Below are positions 8,622-16,361 of a stretch of DNA of 59,958 bases, piece after piece. The stretch is from Candidatus Viridilinea mediisalina. GTDB lineage: Bacteria > Chloroflexota > Chloroflexia > Chloroflexales > Chloroflexaceae. The notes beneath the pieces were generated by a model. The model worked only from the letters and a program-made list of their open reading frames with translations, made no database searches and was not told the origin of the DNA. The stretch covers positions 1-59,958 of the forward strand of contig NZ_NQWI01000022.1 of the NCBI RefSeq assembly GCF_002532535.1, written 5' to 3'. Numbering within the stretch: position 1 is the first letter of the stretch; the number at the start of each line of letters is the position of its first letter. The position numbers and the translations under genes were made by a program.

Positions 8622-11600
8622 CTATCCAATGAGCGCGAGGGACTGAACGACCCGAAATCCCCAGTCGAAGTCCCAGTTGAACGGGTAGACCCTGATGCGG
8701 GCGCCGCAGCACAAATGAGCTTCTTTATCTCTAAAATCAGTGTACGACACAATCACTCCCGATCTCATCGGAAAGTCTGCTTCTGGTTTTACTACCCGTG
8801 GATGTTCAGCGGCTGTTGCCGTCCACTCCATCACGTTGCCAAGCAGATCATGCGCTCCGCAGGGTGCCACACCACGCGGGAAACAGCCGGTAGGCGCAGG
8901 TAGACCCAGTTCGCTAGCCGCGTAGTTGGCGCGCTCGCCGTCGGGCGGCGCGTCGCCCCACGGGTGGCGGCGCTGGTCGGTATGGCGGGCGGCACGCTCC
9001 CACTCCAGCCAGGTGGGCAGGCGGATGATCTGCTCCGCTGCAAGCCAGCCCTGGCTATGGCCCTGCGCGCTGAGCCAACGGCAGTAGGCGCTCGCCTCGT
9101 ACCAATTGACGCCTACCACCGGCTGGATGGGGTTATTCCAGCGCAACTCGTCCCAAACACGCGGGCGATATTCATTGCCAAGGGCGGGGTTTTTGCCCTG
9201 CTGCTCACTTTGCAACCACGCCCAACCATGCTTCGTCCACCACTGCTGCTGCTGGTAGCCCCCGGCAGCAACAAAGCGCGCAAACTCAGCGTTGGTCACC
9301 GGGTAGCGGGCGATCTTGTAGTGGTGGCGCAAGGTGACACGGCGCAGCGGTTCGCGATGCTCATCGCGCGCTTGGCCGCCAAGGGTACGCCGCACCATGT
9401 CCGTGGCCTTCGCCAATGGATTGCGCGGATCACGCTGCGGTGGCCGCTCATCCCCCGACCAGAATGGCCCCGCTTCAATCGGGCACCAGTAGTGTTCAAG
9501 TGCCTGCCGCCAGCCGTGGGCGTGCTGCGCCTTGAGGCCCAGCACGGCAAAGGGCAGGCGTGGGTCGGGCATGGGGATCTGCAGGGCTGGACGATCGAGG
9601 CTTGCTAGTGGGCCGTAGCAGAGCAGGCCCAGAGCTAGGCCAGCGCGGTGGCGCAGGGGCGCGGGCGCGGCGGGCGGCTGCCCCTGGCTCAAGAGGCGCA
9701 ATAGCATGCTGCGTGTGCGCGGCCAGAGGCCATCAGGGAGTTGCAGCAGCGTCGCGTCGTAGGCATCAGCCCGCTCGCGCCCGATCAGCACGAGCAGTTC
9801 ACCGGCGAGGGTCTGCTCCAGCGGGCTGCCGCCGATCAGCTTCTCGACCAGACTCAAGGGCTTGTCCAGATCGCGATCTTGCAGCACCAGGTAACCAACC
9901 ATGAGCGTCAGCACCTCGTGCCAATGGGGCTGAACCGCCCGTTCAAGACAGAGTTTGCGAAAGTCGCGCTGGCCCTTCAGGTGGTAACCCGCGAGGAACT
10001 CCTGGAAGGTGCGGTGGGCAAAGGTGTAGACTTGCGGCCCCCGCTTAAGCAGCAACCCGTTGCCCCGCGTGAGCGCACCAAGCACCAACTCCGCCAACTG
10101 GTAGCGGCGGGGTTCATCGTAGGGCGCGAAGCTCTCGGCCAGCAACGCCATCACCGTCGTCTCGTCCAGATCGGCAGGGCCCGTCTGTGTCGCATCGCGT
10201 GCGGCCCGCTCGTGGGCCGCATAACCCAAGCGCGCCATCAGTGCCAGCAGATCGCTATTGCGAAACTGAGGCAGCCCCAGCCGCTCAATCAGGTCACTCT
10301 CGCCACGCGGCTGCCGCCAGCGTAGCAGCAGCAACTCAACACATTCGGCATAGAGCAGCGCCCGCGCATCGGGCAGGCTCCCACGGAAGGCATGCACCAG
10401 CGCCATCACCGTAAGCAGCAGCGGAGTTCCGGCCAGCGCACGCAACTCACTGCGGCTGGCAACCGCCGCACGCAACGCCTTGCTATCGGCGGCAGCCTGA
10501 GCAGCAGGACGCCGCCCACTGGCGGCGAGTTCCGCATACCAATCCTCAATGAACTGTTGAATCTGCTCCTGATTCAACTCAGCCAGCGTCTCACTCGGAA
10601 AACCTGACACCTGGCGCAGCCGCTCCTCCTGATAATCAAGCACGCGGCAAGTAACCAAGATCGGGCCGGGGAAGGTTTTGGCTGCATCCATGATCGTCTC
10701 AACCACACGGGGCAACACCGTCTGGCCCACCACCTCATCGAGGCCATCGAGCAGCAGCAGCGCACGCCCCTCGCGCAGCGCCAGCATCAGCGGCTCACAA
10801 GCCGCCGCACAGCTCGCATCCTCCAGCACCGCCGCGAGAAACTGCTCAAACAGACGCAACGTCCCCCGTGGAGCGCTCGCCAGCGGCGCAAAGGCAGCGA
10901 GATCGCGCAACGTCATACGCACAGGAATCAGGCAGCCGTAGGGCCAGCCGGGCAGACAGGCCAGCCAACCACCTTGGGGCGCGGGCGTAACCACACGGCG
11001 CTCAGCCAACACCGCCCCGGCCAAACAGAGCGCCAGATGGCTCACCAGCGTACTCTTGCCACTGCCCGGCGTACCCAGCAGCATCAAGCGCATCGGCGCA
11101 GCGCCATCCAAGGCCGCCGCAGAGCGCCCCAACGCCTCAACCGCAGCCAACGGTCGCGTCGGGCGCTCGTCACCGCCGCGATCCGTAACGCGCATCCGCT
11201 CGCGATCCTCCGCTGACAGCGCCGCAAGCTCCGCATCGCTCAACGGCACACGGCGCGTCGTATGCAGACGAATATAGAGCTGCGCCAACTGAAGCGGGCG
11301 CACATGATCCGCATCAGTACGATCAATCTGCCCAAGCGGCAGCGCATTACACTCCGCCAGCGTCCGCCGCAAATAGGCATCAAGCGCCGCCTCCCCCCGC
11401 GCCACAGCCGGGTCAGCGGGCGGCGCAAAGGTAACCTGCGCGGCGTGGCCAACCACATTCACCGGCGCATCCTTGATCGTGCCCTGCTCAGTTGAGATAG
11501 TGATCGCAATCCCGTCGGAGCGTGGTGGCGTAGGCGGCACAGCGAGCAACGCATCTACTGCCTCAGCGCCAAACTGCTCACGCAAACGAGCCAACCCCTG

Positions 11601-11675
11601 GGCATACCCATCCTCGCCAACATACGGGCGCAGATTCTGCATGCTCTTCACTTTGCTTACCAGATCGTCAACCAT
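8622..11675 (-). CDS. NACHT NTPase-FGE (C-type-lectin fold) protein, DGR target 2
   Basis: 1017 residues from the ATG at 11675. An in-frame ATG lies four codons upstream, but the 11675 start makes the N-terminus collinear with target 1 (MVDDLVSKVKSMQNLR versus MANDLATQVQSLQSLR). Same architecture: helical N-terminus, GTIKDAPVNVVGHA motif (65-78), NACHT with Walker A GTPGSGKST (201-209) and Walker B LLLLDGLDEVVG, helical middle, and C-terminal FGE/CLec domain (IARYPVTNAEFARFV, VVGVNWYEASAYCRWL, PWGDAPPDGERANY) ending in GFRVVQSLALIG with VR2. The FGE part has an inserted loop (about residues 790-820) absent from target 1. It is clearly a paralogue; two sensors served by one TR/RT. Confidence 0.93.
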   Translation of the reverse strand: MVDDLVSKVKSMQNLRPYVGEDGYAQGLARLREQFGAEAVDALLAVPPTPPRSDGIAITISTEQGTIKDAPVNVVGHAAQVTFAPPADPAVARGEAALDAYLRRTLAECNALPLGQIDRTDADHVRPLQLAQLYIRLHTTRRVPLSDAELAALSAEDRERMRVTDRGGDERPTRPLAAVEALGRSAAALDGAAPMRLMLLGTPGSGKSTLVSHLALCLAGAVLAERRVVTPAPQGGWLACLPGWPYGCLIPVRMTLRDLAAFAPLASAPRGTLRLFEQFLAAVLEDASCAAACEPLMLALREGRALLLLDGLDEVVGQTVLPRVVETIMDAAKTFPGPILVTCRVLDYQEERLRQVSGFPSETLAELNQEQIQQFIEDWYAELAASGRRPAAQAAADSKALRAAVASRSELRALAGTPLLLTVMALVHAFRGSLPDARALLYAECVELLLLRWRQPRGESDLIERLGLPQFRNSDLLALMARLGYAAHERAARDATQTGPADLDETTVMALLAESFAPYDEPRRYQLAELVLGALTRGNGLLLKRGPQVYTFAHRTFQEFLAGYHLKGQRDFRKLCLERAVQPHWHEVLTLMVGYLVLQDRDLDKPLSLVEKLIGGSPLEQTLAGELLVLIGRERADAYDATLLQLPDGLWPRTRSMLLRLLSQGQPPAAPAPLRHRAGLALGLLCYGPLASLDRPALQIPMPDPRLPFAVLGLKAQHAHGWRQALEHYWCPIEAGPFWSGDERPPQRDPRNPLAKATDMVRRTLGGQARDEHREPLRRVTLRHHYKIARYPVTNAEFARFVAAGGYQQQQWWTKHGWAWLQSEQQGKNPALGNEYRPRVWDELRWNNPIQPVVGVNWYEASAYCRWLSAQGHSQGWLAAEQIIRLPTWLEWERAARHTDQRRHPWGDAPPDGERANYAASELGLPAPTGCFPRGVAPCGAHDLLGNVMEWTATAAEHPRVVKPEADFPMRSGVIVSYTDFRDKEAHLCCGARIRVYPFNWDFDWGFRVVQSLALIG
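8633..8713 (-). other. DGR variable repeat VR2
   Basis: The 3' end of the gene at 8622-11675, aligned to the TR with offset 5542 and no gaps. Fourteen substitutions in the variable part, all at template adenines, in a pattern different from VR1. Peptide R-I-R-V-Y-P-F-N-W-D-F-D-W-G. The flanking IMH-like block is identical to that of VR1, including the mismatch to the TR at 3097. Confidence 0.95.
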
Positions 11676-11775
11676 AGCACTACCCATTGATCATCATTCT
11701 CGCGGCGCACCTACGCGCACAACAAAGCAATAGCCGCTACCTTTCAAGCTATTATAGACGAAAGGCATTAAGTTA

Positions 11776-11900
11776 AGCTCCCGGTGGGGGCTTGGGGGAG
11801 GCTTCGCCTCCCCCAAAAGATCTCTTTTTGCTCCGTGTTGGCGGCTTCGCCGCCAACACGGAGCAAAAAAATGGGGTTTGGGGCGCAGCCCCAACGACTT
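11776..11900. repeat. Cluster of perfect hairpins
   Basis: GGGGGAGGCTTCGCCTCCCCC, then GCTCCGTGTTGGCGGC-TTCG-GCCGCCAACACGGAGC (16-bp arms around TTCG), then a GGGGTTTGGGGCGCAGCCCC block. Typical intergenic palindromic repeats upstream of the second NACHT gene. Nothing gene-like is visible from 11900 to 12480 apart from further repeats. Confidence 0.7.
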
Positions 11901-12327
11901 TGACGTAGCCCTAACCCCTCCCCTTCTCGATAGCACACCCTTGGCCTTTCTGTGCTACAATCCTTGCGCCCCGTTCCCACGGTGAGCGACGCTCCTTGGT
12001 GGCGCGTCTGGGCTTGAGCAACCGACGACCGGGCGAACCAGTGCGGCCCGCGTGCCCCGCGCATCCTGCGGCCCACGCTCCCCTCACCCCTTCGTCTCCT
12101 CGTTGGCAGCCAAACACTACGTCGCCCCGCTTCGCGTCACGCTCCCATGACCACGGGCTGGACGTGCATAATCTGGTGTTATCTGGCGTCTACGCCACGA
12201 TCCTACTCGCGGGCTGCCATTGCCCTGCTTGAGTTTTTAGATGCACACGCTACCGTTCTACGGTTTTGTCCTGACGGGAAGGCTTCGCCCTCGCCAACCA
12301 TGGCGGTTGCAAAGTCCTCCTGATCGT

Positions 12328-12383
12328 CCGCAGATTACGCAGATTATTGCTTCCTCATCTGCGAAATCTGCGTAATCTGCGGA
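12328..12383. repeat. TCCGCAGATTACGCAGATT inverted repeat
   Basis: Arms at 12328-12346 and about 12364-12383 are reverse complements separated by a short loop. A single arm recurs near 59086-59103. An interspersed repeat with no coding content. Confidence 0.65.
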
Positions 12384-12508
12384 TACTACAATCGCCGCCG
12401 ACTCCCCTCGGCGCGTCGCCCCCGCCTGGGGTTGCAACAACACTCGTTGCAGCCACCGGGGAGGGTGGCTGCGTCAGTGCCCCTGTAGGGGGCTAGAGAG
12501 GGGCCGTC

Positions 12509-12715
12509 GTGGGCCTCTTCCCGTTGCTCAAGGCCAATACGGCCAATCATCAGCACGCTGAACCGACCGACGTCGAGGACTACGATGGCCAGGATCTCAA
12601 CGGAGAATCTGACGGCGGCTGTCCATGGGATAGCCGCAAGCAAACCCTCGCCAACGCGGTGATCAACATCCCGCAATGGCTGCGCGATGCAATGAAGCAG
12701 GAGCAGCAGTCATGA
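12509..12715 (+). CDS. Small hypothetical protein (mobile-element cargo?)
   Basis: 68 residues from a GTG start, preceded by GAGAGGGG. Acidic middle (EPTDVEDYDGQDLNGE) and a C-terminal QWLRDAMKQEQQS helix. No family recognised. The main support is its ATGA overlap with the next small gene, which suggests a translated two-gene unit like the compact plus-strand genes after 50 kb. Confidence 0.4.
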   Translation: MGLFPLLKANTANHQHAEPTDVEDYDGQDLNGESDGGCPWDSRKQTLANAVINIPQWLRDAMKQEQQS

Positions 12716-12885
12716 ATGGATGCCTTTCCACAATCATCATCGTAGCCCTCATGGTTGCAGCCATCCTCGTTGGTGCTGTGTCACCTGCATTGGTTAACAC
12801 AATGGTCGCGTCGATAGATGGCGTGATCACCCTGCTCTCCAAGCTCACCACGAACTATCCGAGCTGCATGTATCCATGCAGGTAA
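12712..12885 (+). CDS. Small single-pass membrane protein
   Basis: 57 residues. MNGCLSTIIIVALMVAAILVG gives one clear membrane helix near the N-terminus, with two Cys near the C-terminal end (CMYPCR). The ATG overlaps the TGA of the upstream frame (ATGA at 12712-12715). No family recognised. Confidence 0.45.
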   Translation: MNGCLSTIIIVALMVAAILVGAVSPALVNTMVASIDGVITLLSKLTTNYPSCMYPCR

Positions 12886-12894
12886 CGTCGTAGT

Positions 12895-12935
12895 CGAACC
12901 CTGAACCCTGAACCCTGACCCCTGAACCCTAAACA
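12895..12935. repeat. CCCTGAA/CCCCTGA heptanucleotide run
   Basis: About five direct copies of a 7-base CCCTGAA/CCCCTGA unit immediately after the small membrane-protein gene. The same family is longer at 57800-57885. Confidence 0.75.
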
Positions 12936-12993
12936 CGGGCACCATGCGCTGCCCGCGAGCGGGTGGTGCATGGTTGTTTAAGGAGCCAATCAT

Positions 12994-13164
12994 ATGCGCC
13001 GCCCCCTCCACACCCAGAACCACACCATGACGAGCCTCGCCGGCAGTAGCGTCTGCTTGCTTGTCGTCATGACGTTGCTTATGGTTGCCAGCCTTGTTGG
13101 GGATCTCATCGCCCGCCTCTGGGCGGAGATGCAACCCCTGTTGATTCTCTTTGGTGCCGCGTGA
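12994..13164 (+). CDS. Small single-pass membrane protein
   Basis: 56 residues with a membrane helix (SVCLLVVMTLLMVASLVG) after a short polar N-terminus. AAGGAG lies 9 bases upstream of the ATG, a strong ribosome site like those of the 50-58 kb gene cluster. No family recognised; probably the same mobile-element gene set as 12712-12885. Confidence 0.45.
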   Translation: MRRPLHTQNHTMTSLAGSSVCLLVVMTLLMVASLVGDLIARLWAEMQPLLILFGAA

Positions 13165-13267
13165 TGTGAGTGGCGAATGGCGAGCAGGGTTTGTCTCATT
13201 GCAATGCGCTTTGATGTCATTCACCACGCGCTATCCCCTATACCCCGTCTAGGTTCTGTAGATGCCC

Positions 13268-13510
13268 CAGATGGCCCTCACCCCCCTACCCCCTCTCCCA
13301 CGTTGTGGGAGAGGGGGCGAAGATGTCGAGATTCTTGGTATTGCGCTGCGGTTTTAGGGAAGCGGAAGCTTTTAAGCATCCCTGCAGCCTGTCATGCTGA
13401 GCGCAGCGAAGCATCTCTTTTGGTCACCACGAGAGACCCTTCGCTGCGCTCCTGAGAAACAAACGCCTCCGTCATGCTGAGCGCAGCGAAGCATCTCTTT
13501 TCGACTGACG
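13268..13510. repeat. Interspersed repeat cluster upstream of the IS110 element
   Basis: Contains the CTCTCCCACGTTGTGGGAGAGG palindrome (13297-13318) and two direct copies of TCATGCTGAGCGCAGCGAAG-CATCTCTTTT (about 13393-13421 and 13473-13501). Copies of the latter recur at 15330-15405 (both orientations) and 57490-57550. No gene. Confidence 0.75.
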
Positions 13511-13554
13511 AGAGACCCTCGTATACTGTACATTACCGTCCTCGGTGGTGGTGA

Positions 13555-14960
13555 GGTACCAGAGACCCTTGTGGCAAAGACCACGCAGCGAAGATTCCCC
13601 CCCCACCACCCTTGGACAGACCCAAGATTGCACCGTATCGAGCGGCATTGACCGCGTATCACGAGGAAAATCCGTGTCTGTCCGTATGGCGGGATGACTT
13701 TCCCATGGAATTGAGCGAGGGAGGGTACGTATGACAACGACTGCACCAGTGGCGTACACGTCTTTTGTGGGGGTGGATATTGCCGCAGAGACGGCCACGG
13801 CCGTCTGGAAGGGGCCGGATGGCACCATCTCCCACTCCATGACCTTCGATCAGACCCCGTCCGGGATGAAGTTGTTTCTGGCGAAATTGGCGACCGACCA
13901 TGTCGTACCGGCTGAAACCCTGGTGGTAATGGAAGCAACGGGAACCTACTGGATGCGGCTCGCCGTGACCCTGCATGAAACGGGGTACGCCGTTGCCGTG
14001 ATTAATCCTGCCCAAGCCCACGCGTTTGCCAAAGCCTTGCTCAAGCGGATCAAAACCGACCCGGTGGACGCGGACATCTTGCGACGCCTGGCCGAAACCC
14101 TCCAGCCCGCACGTTGGAATCCTCCGCCAGCGGTGTACCACGACCTGATCCAGCGCTTGGCCCAACGGGATGACCTCATGCTTGTGTGCCAACAACTGGT
14201 TAACCAGTTGCATGCCTTGGATCACATGCCGGTTGTGGTCGCCAGTGTGCGCACGCGCCTGGAGACGCTGATTGCGACGCTCACCAAGGAGGTGAAGACC
14301 TTGGAAGAGGAGATTGCCCCGATTCTGGAGCAGGATGCGCAGTGGGCGGCGGCAGCAGATCGCTTGCAGAGCATTCCTGGGGTGGGCGTGCTGACGGCGG
14401 CCTGGATGATGGTGCTGACGTTGAACTTCACGCTCTGCCCGAGCGCGGACGCCGCCGCATCCTACGCTGGCTTGACCCCGAACGCCTATCGCTCGGGCAC
14501 CAGCGTGCAGAGACGAGCGACGATTGGGCATGGCGGGAATCGACGCTTGCGGACGGCGTTGTATCTGGCGACCTTGAGTGGAGCGCAGCATAATCCGATC
14601 CTGGCGGAGATGTATACCCGATTGCGGGCGGAAGGGAAACCCAAGAAAGTGGCCCGCTGTGCGGTTGCCCGCAAGCTGATCCGTATCGCGTGGGCCGTGG
14701 TAACGAAGAAGCAACGGTTTGATCCGGCCCAGCACGTGACTCAGACCGCACGAGCGTCGTAACAGGGCGAAGGGAGGCATCGGAGCCGACGGTTCGGAAT
14801 CCAGCACCGGATGCGAGCTGTCCACACCCTCGTGGCACGGCAGCATGGGTGTGCCCGCAGGTATCCCGCGCCTCGGACTGGGTGTGGTCAGGTCGCATCC
14901 GGTCCGCCGAAGGCGTCCCACCAAACGCATTGCACCAGATGTGTCGGTAGGCTGAAATTG
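13555..14960 (+). mobile_element. IS110-family insertion sequence (ends approximate)
   Basis: Contains an IS110-type transposase gene with about 175 bases of non-coding sequence before it and about 200 after. IS110 elements lack clear terminal inverted repeats, so the exact ends cannot be read here. The non-coding flank, in particular 13555-13730, is where IS110-group elements encode their bridge RNA. The element is embedded in interspersed repeats. Confidence 0.6.
13731..14762 (+). CDS. IS110-family transposase (DEDD recombinase)
   Basis: 343 residues. N-terminal RuvC-like DEDD domain: GVDIAAET (Asp), VVMEATGTYW (Glu), KTDPVDADILRRL (two Asp). A coiled-coil-like middle (TRLETLIATLTKEVKTLEEE) is followed by the C-terminal Transposase_20 domain with SIPGVG, YAGLTP, SGTSVQRRATIGHGGNRRLR and ALYLA. 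This is the serine-containing domain that joins with DEDD for bridge-RNA-guided recombination. Full length for the family; GAGGGAGG precedes the ATG. Appears intact. Confidence 0.96.
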   Translation: MTTTAPVAYTSFVGVDIAAETATAVWKGPDGTISHSMTFDQTPSGMKLFLAKLATDHVVPAETLVVMEATGTYWMRLAVTLHETGYAVAVINPAQAHAFAKALLKRIKTDPVDADILRRLAETLQPARWNPPPAVYHDLIQRLAQRDDLMLVCQQLVNQLHALDHMPVVVASVRTRLETLIATLTKEVKTLEEEIAPILEQDAQWAAAADRLQSIPGVGVLTAAWMMVLTLNFTLCPSADAAASYAGLTPNAYRSGTSVQRRATIGHGGNRRLRTALYLATLSGAQHNPILAEMYTRLRAEGKPKKVARCAVARKLIRIAWAVVTKKQRFDPAQHVTQTARAS

Positions 14961-15250
14961 GGGCTTGACAATCAATACCGTATCTTCGCTGCGCTCAGGG
15001 TGACAGAATCCTTGTTTCTCACCAGCCACTGGCCCGTGGGCCATTTCGTACTCAGGGTGACAGCGGCAGGGCAATCAATAAAATCCGCATCCCCTAGTGC
15101 GGGGATGCACGAGTTTTCTGCCCACTCTTAAACGTTTGCGGGAAAGGAACCCACGCCATCACCCGCATGCCGGGCCTCTTTCACTATGGCATGCTTGGCA
15201 ACTCCTTCTTCGTGTGGGCCTAGACCAGATGCCCCCTGCATGTCCAACAC

Positions 15251-15282
15251 AACGCCCCTGGCCACCAATGGCCAGGGGCGTT
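15251..15282. repeat. Perfect 14-bp-stem hairpin
   Basis: AACGCCCCTGGCCA / TGGCCAGGGGCGTT with a 4-base loop. Could act as a transcription stop; no T-run follows. Confidence 0.5.
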
Positions 15283-15439
15283 ATGATTCTCGTCGGCATG
15301 TAATACCATTTACTATCGAGCCTATCGCATTGTCACCCTGAGCGCAGCGAAGGGTCTCTCTTCGTAACTCAAAGAGATGCTTCGCTGCGCTCAGCATGAC
15401 GATAATGCGGACAATTCAATCGCAATTGGTATAACTGGC

Positions 15440-15745
15440 TGCGACAGGCTCAGCCAGCGTAGTCGTTGGCTGAGCCTGTCGAAGCCTGAGCCTGTCGAAG
15501 CCTGAGCCTGTCGAAGCCTGAGCTTGTCGAAGCCTGAGCCTGTCGAAGCCTGAGCCTGTCGAAGCCTGAGCCTGTCGAAGCCTGAGCTTGTCGAAGCCTG
15601 AGCTTGTCGCAGCCTGAGCCTGTCGCAGCCTGAGCCTGTCGCAGCCAACGTATGCGGGCGTGGTCGTTGGCTGAGCCTGTCGAAGCCTGAGCCTGTCGCA
15701 GCCAACACATGCGGGCGTGGTCGTTGGCTGAGCTTGTCGAAGCCA
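15440..15745. repeat. Tandem 16-bp repeat GCCTGAGCCTGTCGAA
   Basis: About a dozen direct copies, with variants GCCTGAGCTTGTCGAA and ...TCGCA, interrupted by longer units containing TGCGGGCGTGGTCGTTGGC. Related GGCTGAGCTTGTCGAAGCC units recur at 57600-57680. Open frames across it are low-complexity translations. Together with 14763-15439 this is about 1 kb without a supportable gene. Confidence 0.85.
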
Positions 15746-15760
15746 ACGACCACGCCCTCG

Positions 15761-16042
15761 TCACTCGTCACGCGCCACTTGCGCCTCGTCACCCACCACC
15801 TCTTCCTCGTCACTCACCTGCGGGTGCCGCGTGGGATCAACGCGCTGACGCAACTCTTCAAAGACTTCAAGGGCGAGAAGCACTCCAGAAGGCGTTCCCT
15901 TTTGTGTAATGATGATCGGGTGACCTTTTGCGCGACTATGCTTAATCAGCGCAGCCAAGGCCGATGCGGTGCGCGAGATGGGAATCACTCCATGAAGAAG
16001 GTCAACGGCAAATGGATCGTTGGACGAGGTCTGGTTCGACAT
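15761..16042 (-). CDS. Phd/YefM-type antitoxin (no toxin beside it)
   Basis: 93 residues from the ATG at 16042, which has AGGAG 7 bases upstream. PISRTASALAALIKHSRAKG, then PIIITQKGTPSGVLLALEVFEELRQ, is the Phd/YefM DNA-binding fold (usually followed by a RelE/Doc/PIN toxin). The C-terminus runs into a CGTCACTCGTCA repeat, which may have replaced its native end, and no toxin gene follows. Either an orphan antitoxin or the remnant of a broken pair. Confidence 0.75.
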   Translation of the reverse strand: MSNQTSSNDPFAVDLLHGVIPISRTASALAALIKHSRAKGHPIIITQKGTPSGVLLALEVFEELRQRVDPTRHPQVSDEEEVVGDEAQVARDE

Positions 16043-16110
16043 TGGATGCTCCTGAGTAGAGGGTAAACCTTGATCGAGAAGTATACCCATACATAGGGCA
16101 AGTTGCAAGT

Positions 16111-16242
16111 CTACTGTGACGTTTTCTTTCCTTCTATCTCCGTAGTAACCTGCTCCAACACGCCCTGCTGCATCAGGGATTGCATGTGGGCCGCGACGGC
16201 TGGTGGCTGTGGGCCGCCACGTGCCAAGATGCCGATTTCCAT
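16111..16242 (-). CDS. Small hypothetical protein
   Basis: 43 residues, beginning MEIGILARGGPQPPAVAAHM and ending in a polar helix (LEQVTTEIEGKKTSQ). GGGAG lies just before the ATG. It precedes the Phd-type antitoxin on the same strand. It could be a real short gene or the remnant of a larger one; no family recognised. Confidence 0.3.
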   Translation of the reverse strand: MEIGILARGGPQPPAVAAHMQSLMQQGVLEQVTTEIEGKKTSQ

Positions 16243-16289
16243 CTCCCTGTGCGTGAGCAAACAATGATCAGGTTTTGACTACGCTTTTT

Positions 16290-16318
16290 TTTCTTTCATG
16301 CCATGAGTATGCTATACT
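16290..16318 (+). promoter_or_regulatory. Possible promoter of the PLD-helicase gene
   Basis: TATACT (16313-16318) with a weak -35-like TTCTTT 17 bases upstream, in a visibly AT-rich stretch 44 bases before the helicase start codon. Pattern only. Confidence 0.35.
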
Positions 16319-16361
16319 TGCGGGGTAACAAGAGACAAACCTACTTACATGATACCTGCTA

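Noticed and set aside
13659-15074. 471-codon minus-strand frame over the IS110 element
   Set aside because: Antisense of a well-defined transposase; runs through non-coding flanks and repeats.
15440-15745. CRISPR array
   Set aside because: Units are contiguous 16-mers without unique spacers, and no cas genes are near. The heptanucleotide arrays fail for the same reason.
15391-15813. Possible repeat protein (GFDRL/RQAQAST repeats)
   Set aside because: Direct translation of the 16-bp tandem repeat; open in several frames and lacks a start context.
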